The position numbers were made by a program, and so were the translations under genes. The notes beneath the pieces were generated by a model, which did no database searches, was not told where the DNA came from, and saw nothing but the letters and a program-made list of their open reading frames with translations. This document shows positions 11,916-25,200 of a stretch of DNA of 64,000 nucleotides, one piece after another (the stretch's first letter is position 1; each line of letters starts with the position of its first letter). Location of the stretch: contig NC_081812.1 in assembly GCF_030704535.1 (NCBI RefSeq), forward strand, positions 23,535,501 to 23,599,500, in the 5' to 3' direction. This DNA is from Vitis vinifera (Eukaryota > Streptophyta > Magnoliopsida > Vitales > Vitaceae).

Positions 11916-14352
11916 TGCTAACAAATTTTACAGGTGGGTGTACATAATGACCATTTTTGTCTGGTTTCTTCCTTCTTTTGCTCTTTTTGGGCACTTTTCA
12001 GATATGATACGGAAATGTAGTGGCTCCATTGTGTTTCACATAGAATTTCTAGGATGGATATCCATCATTTAGATATGAAAATCAAAGACCATGGCATGGA
12101 AGCCCCCATCGCCACTGTTGTTACAGGGTCAGTGTTCTTTTCTCCATTCTAAGTTGTTATAGAGTCAGTTTTTAGGATTTTGTGAAATGATGTTTAAGCT
12201 GTTATTATAATGTTGAAATGGTTGCCAGTTCTTAAATGGCCCATTCACAATGGGGACATTGTGTACAAATGAAATGTAAGAACCAATGGAAATTGCCCTT
12301 AAGGCTGTCCTATACAGAACTCGCAATTTGTTTTAGATTTTAGCACATGATGAGGTGGTTAACGTATCCCTTCTCTGCACTTGTAAATTCATTGTCATGA
12401 GTTGGGAAGTTTGTATTATTAACTGAGAAGTCCTTGTTTCTTTTGGGCATCTTTGTGCTAGTGCGACAAGAACAAAATGGATGAATGAGGCCTGAAGCTG
12501 ATCAAATGTAGGGAATTTTATGTGACGGATCAAACGTCGGACTTTTTTTCTTTTTGATTACTTGATTTTGGTGTGGATGGTGAGATGAGCTGTTACTTTT
12601 TGTGCAGGGACTAGATTATCGATGGAATTTAATTTTATCTTGTATAGGGTTGACGATTAGCAAGTAGAATTTTATTTTCTAAGCTTCATTGTCAATTTTT
12701 ATTCTTCTTCTTGATTACATTGATGATGTTCTAGCTCCAGAATTGCTCTCTCCAGCACTTGTGCACACAAGTAGAATTTTCGGAGTAAAATTTCCAATTC
12801 ATCTGAACTAACCCTTGTTCCTCATCAGAGCCAGCACCAGTGGGCTCTTTAATTGAATTGAGAATCCATTATCAGTGGCTGCTTCATGTTCTTACAACAA
12901 ACTAATATTTATTTTTATCTTTCTTCAGAAATTCGTTTAAATCTTTTTTTTTTTTTTACATAGAATCCTTATCGAAAAGGCTGAATCAAACAGCCACAAT
13001 GCTTAGCTCATCCAAGGCACGATCTTGGATCTTTTGGCCACAGGAATCCTTTTGTATTGTTAAATAGGAAAGCTTGTGGTGCCAAACATCTATGCCGTTG
13101 CTCTATGATCCTATATTAACGTAGCCCTTATGTAAATCGAACATCAAACTTGATTATAACTATAAAAATTTAAAACATGCCTAAATTCCAGGGTTGCCTA
13201 GAAACCCAATACCAGTTTATTTACCCTATGTTTGGTTTTTGAAAAGTTTTAGGAAAAAAATGAGGAAAATGGAAAAAGAATTAAAGTTTATAAATTATTT
13301 TTTATTACTTCTTCAATCTCATTCCACTTATTTTACCTTTATAATATAAAGATTAAATAATTTGAAAATGAATAATTCAATTACCAATTCCAAGCGTGTT
13401 TAATGTTGAATCATGAACAAATTTAGTATTGGATCATGAAGCTCACTACCTGGCCACAAGCCAAAAGACTTATAAAACCGTTGATAAGGGTGTAAGCAAC
13501 TAAGCATAAATATTCTTCAACAATTAGAGTACCACAAGCTGTTCATCTCAATTTTCACAACCTAAAAGTCCAACTTAAGATCTTCTCTATAGTGGCTTCA
13601 GAATCACGACCTGCAGAGAGAACCAAGGAGTGCAACAGCCATGGTTAGTTTTAGCCACGTGAGGGAAAATGAATGCATGGTCAGGGTTGGTTTTTTTTCC
13701 TCATTCGGTATACAATCAAATATGAAACATCCTCATCCGCACACCAAACCCTTTGAGGCTGTGGCTCCCCACCAACCCTCATGACTTGTTATGGTCTAAC
13801 CCGTTTTTGGGCTACTCAAAATTTGGATATGAAACTTCCAACAATTTCTTCCATATGAGGATTACCTAGAGTACTTTGAGAGATTGAAAGATTAAAAAAT
13901 GAAACAATAGAGAAAAGCCAGGTTGGTTTTTATGTCAAAAAGGTCAGCCCCGAAATCGATTTCTTGCCCTGGCCATTGATGGAAACATTATAAAAGAAAG
14001 AAAGAACTTTACAAGAATCAATGTACTTGAAAATAATCTGAAATTGCTGATCAGCTTTGCATCATGACAACCACTAAGAATCTCAGTCAATAAGACCTAG
14101 ATTTTTGCCTGGCATATTTGACCATGACACTGAGCTGTTATTGCATAGCTCACAAGACCCAGCTTTGTCTTTCCTGGCAGACCTCATTTCATGTTAAAAA
14201 TTGTCTTCAGAGGTTTAATTATTTAATGTGATACATAGAATGGAAGAAGCCTAATTTTGGGGTGATCATAATTATCAAATTCTACTAACTTTGTCACGTG
14301 AGATTTCAACAATTGCCCTATAAAAAGCAGTTGTTAAGTAAACCATCATACT
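11916..14352. other. 3'UTR of the Rho_N gene and convergent intergenic region
   Basis: The Rho_N gene ends at 11915 on the plus strand and the coiled-coil gene ends at 14353 on the minus strand, so this space holds two converging 3' ends. The 3'UTR of the first probably runs to about 12650. I saw no conserved coding frame, RNA gene or clear transposon in the rest. Confidence 0.5.
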
Positions 14353-15232
14353 TCACTTGGCCTCCAACTTGCAGTCAGCCTCCTTCAATGCCCGGACAAG
14401 ATGGGTTACACGATACTGGAGTTTAGCATTTTCCACTGTAAGCTTTTGAATATCTTTCTGAGCCTGTAAATCAGAAACAAACAAATTGTAACTCTATTTG
14501 ATGAGTTTCCAATTCCAAATCAAATACAAAATAACATAAAAATGGGCACCACCTTTTCCCGTTCTGAAATTTGTTCAGCTTCTGCATGTTGTAGCTTTGA
14601 TTGAAGGTCACTAATCATCTTCAAAAGTTCCTCATTTCCAGAATCTGATTTGAGCGTCCATGAACAATTTTTTAGACCTATATTTGCCTATGCAAATAAT
14701 AGTGTGGATAGAACAGAGTGCTTCTAAGCTTACCTTTCGTACTGGAAAGAGCAGCTTCAAGTTTTGACAAGCGGTCCTTCAATTCAAACATACCTCAGAG
14801 TCAATGGGAAAAAAAAAAAAACATAGAAGTTCTCGCAAAGCCTCTCTTCATGGGTATAGTATGTATACAAACATTTAGTGGGCATTCCCACATTTAGCAA
14901 AAAACTGGCTAATGCGCTTATCTTCAAAGAATAAAACTGACCCTCATTTTGGGAAAAAATAAAACCACATCCCACTTCGCAAAGCTTTGGAGGAGCATAA
15001 TCATCTAAAGCATCGTATAATCATAAAGACATATATCAAAAGGAAACGAGCAGTTTGGTTGCTTAGAAAATTTGCGGATGAGGAATCTCATCGTCTCAAT
15101 TTTCTTTTCTTTATTTTTTCTCAAAATCCAAAAAAAAACAAACTTGTAACAGATAGATTTTCTTCTAACCTCAGCTTCAGAAGCTCTTTGGTGGAAGGGT
15201 TTCAACACCTCTTTCATATCAGTTTCCGCCAT
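14353..15232 (-). CDS. Small coiled-coil protein of unknown function (102 aa)
   Basis: Four exons: 15170-15232, 14734-14776, 14553-14644, 14353-14463. Junction phases fit throughout and all introns are GT..AG. The protein starts MAETDMKEVLKPFHQRASEA and ends VRALKEADCKLEAK. After the first 20 residues it is almost entirely heptad-like: LSKLEAALSS, LLKMISDLQSKLQHAEAEQI, then ENAKLQYRVTHLVRALKEA. This predicts one long alpha-helical coiled coil, probably a dimerisation or scaffold subunit. There is no signal peptide or membrane segment. I do not recognise a named family. The intact splice structure and absence of stops indicate a real gene. It lies upstream of GPDHC1 on the same strand order, with its start about 900 bp from the GPDHC1 stop. 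Confidence 0.75.
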
Positions 15233-15240
15233 TCTCGACC

Positions 15241-15249
15241 AAACCCTAG
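15241..15249 (-). promoter_or_regulatory. telo-box-like element at the start of the coiled-coil gene
   Basis: AAACCCTAG on the plus strand, nine bases upstream of the ATG at 15232 of the minus-strand gene, so within its leader or core promoter. Confidence 0.35.
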
Positions 15250-15624
15250 AGTAGAATCCGGCTCTCTTAAAATATCTACTACAACCGTCCAAAGTGGAGC
15301 TTTTTTTTCTAGTGAGGGGTGGAACTCCTAATTTACGAAAATGCCCTTGATGCCCAAAACCAAGCAAATACAGTTTTCTTTTATAAAACACAGAGAAATC
15401 AGGTTTTGGAGAATGGATTCAGAAAAGAGATTATTTTTAAAAAAACATTTGAGATGTTTTCATATATTTATTATGAAGTTCTGTTTACAAAAATTTTCAT
15501 ATTTAAGTAAGGCGGACTTCATACATAAATTTTTATTTAGATAATATAGTCATGGTCCCAAATAATTGAGAATAAAAAAAATGTCAATTTAAAGAGAAGA
15601 GGCTTTACCTTTCATACATGTTAC

Positions 15625-15666
<42 letters not shown>

Positions 15667-16125
15667 TATAAAGAAGAACACCCATGGACGAAATCAATAT
15701 TTCCATAAATAAAGAGCAATGATATTTGATTATCTTAATTTAAGAAACAATATTTATTATTCATTTCTTGGTATAATTAATGATATATTCTTGTATAAAT
15801 TTTTAAAAGAAATAATTTAGTGTAATCATTGATTCTTTCGTATCATGATGTTTCGATTTATTCCTACTATGGTATGGTTTGATTTTTATTTTTTTTCTAA
15901 ATATAAATAATACTACACAATTGCTTATTCATTCTGTTATTTTCTTCAAATAATTAGCAGCTAAATATTTTTTTTATTATTTTATAAATAAAGCCTGTTG
16001 AACATTCAATGGCATTGGAAAACAAAACAAAGCCGGCCCCCCCCAAAGAAAAAAACAAAACAAAAAAAAGGTACTTCCCATGAAACGAATGGAAACGATG
16101 CTCAATTCAAATTACAAAACCCAGT
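15250..16125. other. Intergenic AT-rich region with (TA)n microsatellite
   Basis: This spacer separates two minus-strand genes. It holds an uninterrupted TA repeat at 15628-15660 and A/C-rich homopolymer patches near 16030-16070. It should contain the promoter of the coiled-coil gene and the 3'UTR of GPDHC1. No other gene was recognised. Confidence 0.5.
15628..15660. repeat. (TA)n microsatellite
   Basis: About 33 bases of perfect TA dinucleotide repeat, about 400 bp upstream of the coiled-coil gene start. Confidence 0.9.
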
Positions 16126-18064
16126 CTAAGGCTGGCCAAGAAGAGAAGGCCTGTAGAAAGCATGAGTCTGTGCAATCTCAATCCTTTCCCTGGGATCGTT
16201 CAAGGTTTCATCTCTTAATGCTTGAAGAATGCCTTGTGATGCAAGTTCCCTGAACATCCAATATCAACACCAAACACACATTATGGCATCGGATTTGTCA
16301 AAAATCGAGGCTGCTCAATTTTAATAAAAAACCAGGAAATACCTTGTTATTAGAATTCTGTATAGTGTCTTCAAGATGGGGCAGAGCTCAACAGGAGCCA
16401 CATGCTTGTTTTCTTCAGGATGCAACACGCTCAAGCTTGACTGACTCAGTAGTTCATAGAATGCTCCCACTGCAGAGACTCCCTGGAAAATAAGGCAAGA
16501 GGTTCTGATGACAATTCCAAAGAAGAAAATATTGTTTTCCCAGTTGAACTGTTGCCAAGTAAAGAATCATGACCAATACCTGAATCATTCCCTTGCCACT
16601 AATGCTATCACCCATGTCCAGGCTCAGTTCCCCCTTGGCTAACATTTGGCCATACCACGCATTGCGGCCTTTCAACAGGGTCACATAGGTGTCAGCCAGC
16701 AAAGGCCCCGCAAGCTTTTCGGGTTCTTCAGCCAACAAATGAGTAATGAAGATCATCTCTGATGTACAATGTGCAAAGTATACAGATTTGCTGGTAGCAC
16801 TCTCATTGGTCAGGGCTGCTACCATTCCTGGAAAATCAAAGTGAAAATGTGAGACTCTTGATTAAATCCAATAACAACATTTTTAAATTTTGGTTTTCTT
16901 CTCCTAGTAGGTCAAAATGAGAACCAGATCATTGCTGAAGTTTATCTGACAAGGATGCTCATATATGAAACTTCAAGCACAATGATCCCTCTATTATATT
17001 ACCATCATAAAGAAATAACAACTTACCGGCTCCAATGGCATACACATTCTTTAAGCCACCCATAACTTCATGAGTGACAAGGTCACTGTTGTCCCATACG
17101 ATGAAATGGGGTTGCCTCAGAAACTTGGCAAGAGGTTTCCTCCACTTCTCAGCTCCACATATTCGAGCATTCGCATACTCCTTGTTGTAAATCTCTGAGG
17201 CAATGTTTGGTCCTCCAAGGTAAAGAATGTTTTCCATAGCTACACCAGCTGCCCAGCAAGGATATATAAAAAAGGCTTAGATCATAGAAATAAAAGCTCT
17301 TCTTAAGGCAAATGTTCCAAGAAATATATGGACTTTTAATTCACAAGAAACAAAACATAGAGCCAAGATTTGAGAAACCAATAAATAGTAAAACAAAGGC
17401 CCTTACTTGCTCGGTTAATCATTTGTGTGGGAGTGATGATATGTGGGAGGGGTTCTAGAGCAGCCTCTATACCCTTTGACAAAGAAATAATGATGGGAAC
17501 TGTAATCCTCTCCTTCCAATAATGGTTGATCTCTTCAAACACTTCCCGGGTTTCAGTTGAAGGCAAGCCATTGACCACAATGTCAGCATCCCAAACAGCC
17601 TCCTGCAAGTTAGTCACGACCTTTAAAGGACAGAGGGGTGTGTGAATCATGTTTAAGCAAAACCCATCTTTCAAAATCTCGTCTGCAAGAAGGGTCCGAT
17701 CCCCCAGTCTTGCTTCAACATACTTTAAGTATGCGCAGCGCCGGATCAGCCTCCTCAACACATCCTCTCTCGAATTGATGACTTCAAACAGATGCTCTGC
17801 CGTGGCCTTGTCCACTGTTCTTCCCGGCCTTCTCCATATCCTGATTTGAACCTTTTCTCGGAATTGACCATAGTTGTCTTGCAGCAAAGCTGCAAATACA
17901 CTGCCCCAAGCACCCGCCCCCACACCCACAATCTTCAATATATCCCCTTCAGCCTTTCCAAGAAGATGCCGGAGTTCATCAAGCTTCTCCTCCATGCTAG
18001 CACAATTCTGAACAGACCCGTTTGAGTGCAAGTTCTGACTCTTGACCTTAATACTTCCAACCAT
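16126..18064 (-). CDS. GPDHC1: NAD-dependent glycerol-3-phosphate dehydrogenase, cytosolic
   Basis: Five exons: 17407-18064, 17027-17248, 16580-16827, 16343-16482, 16126-16249. They give 463 aa, matching the length of Arabidopsis GPDHC1. The start at [10 protein letters not shown] is preferred; an in-frame ATG at 18145 would add 27 residues. Residues 43-54 form the NAD-binding loop ([13 protein letters not shown]49-x-G51-x-x-G54). Further conserved parts are [23 protein letters not shown], and [12 protein letters not shown], which carries the family's catalytic lysine. The last exon ends [10 protein letters not shown]. The enzyme interconverts dihydroxyacetone phosphate plus NADH and glycerol 3-phosphate plus NAD+. 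Absence of a transit peptide fits the cytosolic isoform involved in the glycerol-3-phosphate shuttle and redox balance. A 5'UTR intron with donor near 18511 is possible. Confidence 0.95.
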
Positions 18065-18599
18065 CTTCTTCCAAGAAATCAGCAGACCGATTAAAATAAA
18101 GAAGACACAAAATCTTCGATTATATCTCCTTGAATTCTGCTTCAATCTCTGATCAATGCTTAAAATTTCTCAACCAGAAAAGGGTATTTGAAAAAAGGAA
18201 AAAAAAAAAAAAAAAAAACCCACCTTTGATTTTTGTTTGGGTTTTGCTTTTTCCTCCAGAGAATGAGATCTTTAAAGTCAGATTTTCAGACCCACCGATC
18301 CAGTTCCTTCTTCTACACAAAATTCAGTAGGAAAATGGAGAAATGAACAAAAGGAGTTCATTCAATGCATGCAACCGTTTTTTACTTTCTTGCTTTCATG
18401 AAACATGCCAACTGGTCCAAATAAGTAAACATTGTTTTCTCCGTCCGAGTTTGCTCATCTACCCCCACCGAAAACTTCCCATAAAAAGGAAGAAAGAAAT
18501 AAACAAATCAGAAACCAACCTTTCCGTGTCGGATACTACAAAGCTCTGACGCCAATCTGCGGTCTGTATTTCTAAACCACCATGGCCATCAACGAGTTC

Positions 18600-21500
18600 A
18601 ATATTTCAGCTCTTAGAATGCCAGCTCTATCGGTGAAAAAAGAAAAAGGCACAAAAAGTTGATGCAGTGAAAAAGGGAAATTGAAACAAGAATGTGATGA
18701 AGCCAAATACCTAATGTGTTCACATTTGTAGTGTTGATTTGGAGAGAGAGAGAAGCATTGATTAGTACAGTTCAAGTGAGTTGGGTGCCACACTGCATTT
18801 AAAGTTTTGGATGAGCCCAGCTTCCCTAACGGCCATTTATTTTGGGTGACTTTGACTCACATGCTCCTCCGTCCACCACCCTACTCAAATATGTCTTAAG
18901 CTTCAACTTAACCCCGATTAGAACCCTAGAAAAAAAAAAACAAAATTAATTCCATGAAAAGATAAGGGGGTATGGCGGGGAATTATTGTGGCAGGTTTTA
19001 AACATTTTGGCACGCTCATCAACATCACTGCCAAGTGCCAACTCATTTGTGGAATTTTCAATGTTTCAGAGTTCCAAACTGCCCTGCTTTCTTCTTTCTT
19101 TTCAATGAAGCCATGGCTGCACCTGCACCCTAACCCTCATCACATTAATTTATGTGAATTCTTCAAGGAGATGAGAGCTTTTGGCTTGGATGATTTCAAA
19201 AGTTGTAACATGCCACCAACTTAATGAATACTTAATTAACGATCTAATAAGATTTAATTTTTAGTTATATTAAAAATATTTAAGTATATACAAAATATGT
19301 ACATTTAATGTTACTGCCTTTAGGAAGAAATTAAACTAAGTCTTTACCTACCAAGTACCACCAATGCCTTTTACGTGGTCACTGGTCATTGTAGCAAAGA
19401 GCTGATTGGTATCCGCTACCATGGTTTTTCAATATGTCAATCTTATCTTTGAATTTAATTAATAGCTGATTTTTTATGTTTTTTATTGGAATATTCATGT
19501 TGATGGATATTAGGCCCTGTTTCCTAGTTATCATTCAAAACAACAAAAATAGTTGTATAGACTTTTAATGAAAAAAAAAAAACAGTTTTTTAGTATTTAT
19601 TCTGAAAATCTATTACTTTTACAATAAAATTAAAGTATTTAATGGTTGAAAATTCATTTTTTTTATAAAAAAAAGAATTGAACTGTATTTAAGTTATAGT
19701 ACCTTTTATAGATGATAATTGAGAAAATGTATATTATATTTGGGTTATTTTGTTAAAAAAAAATTAAAATTTTCATTAAAAAATTGTAAGTGTTGTCAAA
19801 TAGGACAAGTCTTGAATCTTCGTGTTATAGAATATGAAATAAAAGTCTATTTGATAATGATTCTAAGAAGCGATTATAATATTTCTAGCACTTAAATTTT
19901 TTTATTTTCCAAGTGTTAGAAGGTGTAAAATTATTTCCTAAAATCACTATCAAATAGACTCTAAGTCTATTGGAAAATTATGCTAATTTAATATAAGGTA
20001 ATCACCCTCGACCCTAGAAGGGGTGAATAGGATGATTACAAATTAAAATAATGTAAATATAATATATAATTATATGCAAATATAAAATAAATATAATGAA
20101 AAACATTGCATACAAAATAAAGAGGTTAGAGAAAAAAATAATGCAAACATAATATTTTTATAGTGGTTTCATGCAACCTAACTTACGCCCAATCTCCTTT
20201 AGTTTCAATACCAAACTTGAAGTGTCACCGATCTAAAACTTCTAATATAAGTCTTCAAGTTGTACAATTAGATCAACAAGCTCTAATGGACACTTACAAA
20301 ATTTTAAATAGATATCTCACTTTTGAACTTTAGTACAAATGGATATAAATAGAAACTAAAATTGAGGAGTACTAATGATACGCAGGTTTAAAACAAATGT
20401 ATATTTAGAGAACTGTTTCAATGCTCAAATATATTCTAAAAAGATTTTGGAATGTTAGAGTTAAAAAAAATGAAGATTCAAGTCTTTATATGAGAGTGAG
20501 AAGGTCAAACTAACCATTAGGCTTGGGGAGCCAATCAATTAAGCATCGATTCGATCAATTCACTGGCCATTAGCAGTTAATGCTTTTAATAGGTGACTGA
20601 TGGGGTTAAGTTCTTGACCAAACCTTGATCACAAAAGGCAAAGTCTTGTCCAAGAAAGGCAAAGCCTTGACCAACAACATTGAGCTACCGGAAGAGATAA
20701 AGTGTAAAATCACCCCTTGATTGATCAAGCCTAATTGAGAACATTGAGCTACTAGAAGAGAGGGAGCGTTAAAGCACCCCTTGATCAGTCAAGCCCAACT
20801 GACTCAACCAATTTCATTGACCCTCGATTGGTTGCACTGTAAATTGGCCAAATACTCTGATTTTAGGCTTAGAACATTCAACAACTTATGCAAACCCTTT
20901 TTAAAACCTTTTAGAAAAAATAGAAAACATTTAGCTTGAAATTTTAAATGAAAATTAAAAATTCGATCAATTATTAAAGAATTTAAAATAAATTAGCATA
21001 ATGATAATATTTTTGTGCAAAAATAAAATGTATGAGAAACCCAGTGCACCAACAACTTGATAAAAAAAATATGATGAAATGTCTTGAAGGCTCTTCTCTT
21101 TGAGGTTTTCACCTTATTTTTCATTTCATTTTGATTGATTTGTTTTTTGTATTTGTTGTCACTTTAAAAATCTTTTTGCCTAACTCATTTAGTAAAAAAA
21201 ATTAATTTCAAACTTTATTTTATTATAATTAAAATAAAGATTAATCAAACCCTTTGTTGGTTTTTATGGGTTGGAGGAAAATAAAACTGAGATGGGATGA
21301 GAAAATTAGAGAAATGATATTTAAATTTAAAATTGAGTTGATTGAAGAAGTTGAATGGGGATTGTTGGTTGGATAGTCTAAAAAAATGCGAACGAATGAA
21401 TGGGGTTTTTAAATAAAATGTCTAGTGAAATCATGAATAATATTCAAAATGTTTTTTTTTAAAATTATTTTAGAGATAAAATTTTGTTTTGGAATTTAAA

Positions 21501-22110
21501 TATGAAAAACTTGTTTTGACTTATTTTTTATTAGGGTATCACACACTTATTTATATAAAAGTTTACGAAGTATTTGCTATTTTTAGAATCGTTTTTGATA
21601 ACACCTTATAAAAAATAATTAAAAAGCTTAAAATTTATTTGAAAAAATAGGTTTTAGAAAAAATTATAAAATATTTTCAAAACATAAAATTACTTTTATA
21701 AAATGTTTCCAAACATATCAAAAATTGTATTTTATGTTTTATTTTATATCATAACAACAATAACAATGATGTGCCATAAGAATGATTTAGAAGGATATAT
21801 AGATAGGATAAAATGATCTATATTGTTTTTCAAAATATTAAATATGATTTTTATTTAATAAAAAAATTTGTTAAATTTTAATTGCTTTACATAATCTATA
21901 GAATATTATATATAGAAACACAACTTAAATTTGTTTTAAAAAACAATATTTTTTTAATGAATAAATTCGCAAAAAGTTGTTTTCTCTGAAAAGTTTGTAA
22001 AATATGCATATATTTAAAAATAAAAAATAAAAAACCGCTTCCCGTAAAATAATAATAATTATTTTAATTATCTGTTAATGAAAAAATTGACTGTGGTACA
22101 CTTGTACTCA
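18600..22110. other. Divergent intergenic region between GPDHC1 and S-formylglutathione hydrolase
   Basis: The two genes are divergent, so both promoters lie here. GA/CT-rich sequence near 18720-18760 may belong to the GPDHC1 leader. The centre is very AT-rich with repeat-like content at 19985-20880. A short open frame at 18988-19224 has no family match that I recognise. No RNA gene was seen. Confidence 0.5.
19985..20880. repeat. Unclassified dispersed repeat with internal tandem duplication
   Basis: The sequence CCTAGAAGGGGTGAATAGG near 20011-20030 resembles the end of a non-coding repeat common in plant genomes. Inside, an imperfect unit of about 64 bp is duplicated in tandem (20677-20740 and 20741-20808; both start ACATTGAGCTAC and contain CACCCCTTGAT). 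A shorter 20-bp doublet (AAGGCAAAG-C/T-CTTG) precedes it at 20635-20672. No coding capacity was seen. Class and borders are uncertain. Confidence 0.35.
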
Positions 22111-22200
22111 TCATTTTTCCTGTCTCGCGGCTTGGAAACCCTGAGTGAGTGTGGGAGCTTGATTGTGAGTCTGTGACTTTGTGAGATCACAGAGAGAAAA

Positions 22201-25200
22201 ATGGAGGCGAAACCAACAGAGATAAGCGGCTCTAAGATGTTTGGAGGTTACAATAAGAGATTCAAGCATTTCAGCCCAACCCTCGGCTGTTCCATGACTT
22301 TTCACGTTTACTTTCCTCCTCTTCCTTCTCCTTCTCACAAATTCCCTGTAAGTCCCTCCATTTCCCCATTTCGCAACATCTACCCTCTGCTATTACTCAT
22401 TGTTTGAGTTGATTCATTCCCTAGGGTTTTACAATTCTTGCAAGTATTCGACAATTTTGGGGTTCATTCACTATTTCTCATATACCCATTTCTTATCATC
22501 TTATCTTATCTAGAAGCTCAATTCCACAAGCCAAAAATCAAGGCTATTTATTTCATAGGGTTCTCCAATCTGGGCAAGTTTTCTCTCAAAATGAACGCCG
22601 AAGACAGAAATTAGGTTTTTGGCTTCTCATGAAATTTAATTTACTCTTTCGACCAAAATGTTGCATAATTTTATTCGCCATCGTCCCGGGTAACTGGCTC
22701 ACTCCTGTTGGGGGAAAGCAATTAGGGTTTTGCTCTTGGATGTGGTTTCATTTCTTAGATTTCTATGCTTCATGCCATGTTGTTAAGATATGTTTACTTT
22801 CATGCTAATAAGCATAAAGGGTATTAAAATCATCATTTTCAATTTTCTAATCGATGGGTAATTTTTTTTCCTTGCTTTATCATTTCATTTTCCGCAATGT
22901 CTTTCCTTGTCTGATTTCTTGTTCTTTACCTTTTGTTATGCACTGTTAATTTCTTTATTTGCTTGCCTATCAACACAAATGTTTTGGCATGTTTGATATT
23001 AATTTTGGTGAGAGATGCATACGCCACCTGCATAATGAAAACCTCTTTTTTAATCCGTATTTGTTTATTTAGCTGCATTACTTCAAACTGCTTTTTATTT
23101 TATTTTATTTTATTTTGTATCCGAATACTTTCTATGCTAGAGGGCACCTTGTGCTAGTAATGAAGAATTGATGGGTGGAAAAGTATTTTTAATAGACCAA
23201 TTTGCTAGAGCTCAAGCTGTACAACTTTGTGAAGTTTTGTCAAAAATAAGTTTAATAAAATATAATGAAAAATGCCATTGTCCTCATGACAATGCAACTA
23301 GGAAATTTTCGTCTACTCGTTTGGAGAGGAAAATTTGAAAACTTGAATGTTCGGTGAATTACAATTGTTCTCCTCTCTCAGTCAAGGAGAAGGGGGGAGC
23401 GATAGGGTTTCAGTTCTATCACTATGAGGTCATTGTCTTCACTCATAGCTTAGTTGTTGGTTTTTGGTTACAAAAGGGCTCTTGGGTGGCTTCTAGTCCA
23501 TACAAGGTTTTACCCAGGTTTCTAAGGTGTTAGGGTTGGTTGCTATTTGGGTGGTTTGTTTTTGCTAGCCCTTTTTCTGTTGCTAGCCTTTTGGGGTTGT
23601 AGTATGTTCCAAGGGTTGGGTTGTTCGCCCATTAAAGCACTGCATGAGCTGGGTTCAGAACGTTGTGAGACAGTTCAATCTATATCTGGTGTGAGCATTA
23701 GAGCATTGACAAGACCTTTCCCTAGTACGAGAGGATTAGGGAGGATGCACCTCTGGTGCACTAGTTATCATGCCCACGGTAAATGCTGGGTAGCCAAGTG
23801 CGAAGTAGATAATTGTTGACCGACTCCCAGTGCAGCGAAAGGTTTGTTTCAAAATGAAATGGAAAAACACTAAAAAACAAATACAAAGATCACAATGGGA
23901 TATGAAAATTAGAGAATAATTTTAATAAATTATATTAAACCAATTCTAACAATTACAATAAGCCTTCAAATAATGTTTGTAATGCAAAAATAAAGGAAAT
24001 AATTGAAATAGGAAACGAAGATAATCGGAAATTAGGAAAATTAGGAAATCGATCTTAAACAAAATAGTAAAGCAAATAAACTTAAAATAGAAAACTAATG
24101 ATGAACTTAAAATAGAAACTAATGATGATTGTGTGCTGCATCAATCCCCTCTACTTGAAGAAAACTCGTCCTCGAGTTTTGTGGCTGCAAAGAAAACTTA
24201 TCCGGGGGAAAGTATTCAAAGATATCAACAACATTGAAAGTATTGAAAATGTTCATATCCGCTGGAAGACCAATCTTGTAAGTATTATCACCAATCTTCC
24301 AATAAACCACCACAAACAAACCACCAATCTTGAGATGTGATAAGTGCTCCTCCTCATTCTTACTGTAGATGAGAATATCGTCAAAATAAACCACCACAAA
24401 TTTTCTAATAAATGGATGAAGAACTTGGTTCATCAATCGCATGAATGTGCTTGGCGCACTTGATAGCCCAAATGGCATCACTAGCCATTCATAAAGACCA
24501 TTTTTAGTCTTGAAAGTCGTCTTCCACTTGTTGTCTTGTTGAATATGAATTTGGTGATAACCACTTCGTAAATCAAGTTTGGTAAGCACCACAACACCTT
24601 CCAACCTGTCAAGCATGTCATTAAGATGTGGGATGGAAAAACGATGCTTGATCGTTATTTTGTTGATAGTGGTGTTGTCCACACATATGCCTCATCTATC
24701 GTCTTTCTTTGGGGTGAGTAAAGTTGGGACTGCACAAGGACTCATGCTCATGAATCAAGCCTTTATCAAGCAACTCATTAACTTGTTGCTGCAACTCTTC
24801 ATGCTTAGTTAGGCTCATACGATAATATGGCAAGTTAGGCAAACTAGCTCCAAGTACTAAATTGATATGGTGTAGAATATTTCGCATAGGAAGAAACTCA
24901 TTAGGAGATAAATCAGTAAAATCAACAAGTACTTCTTGAACCTTGGTGGGAATATCAATAGATGCTTCAGATTGACCTTTAACCACCAATGCTACAACAA
25001 AATTTGATTCATTGACTTGCTTAAAGAAATTTGGGCCCATTATGTTGGTGAATAGAAACTTATCTTTTTTAGTAACCGAATTGTTTTCTGACTATTGAGA
25101 TTGTAACATTAAAGCAATTTTCTTGTCAAACCACCAAATGACGAAAGTATTTCTTGACCCTTGTAAGTGGCATCAACATCATAGTGCCACAGCCTCCCCA

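Noticed and set aside
18065..18145. 27-residue N-terminal extension of GPDHC1 with a hydrophobic stretch
   Set aside because: Family members start at MVGS; the upstream part looks like translated leader rather than a signal peptide.
23547..23819. 90-codon plus-strand open frame with a hydrophobic start
   Set aside because: Most of it covers the plastid 23S rRNA relic, so the protein reading has no meaning.
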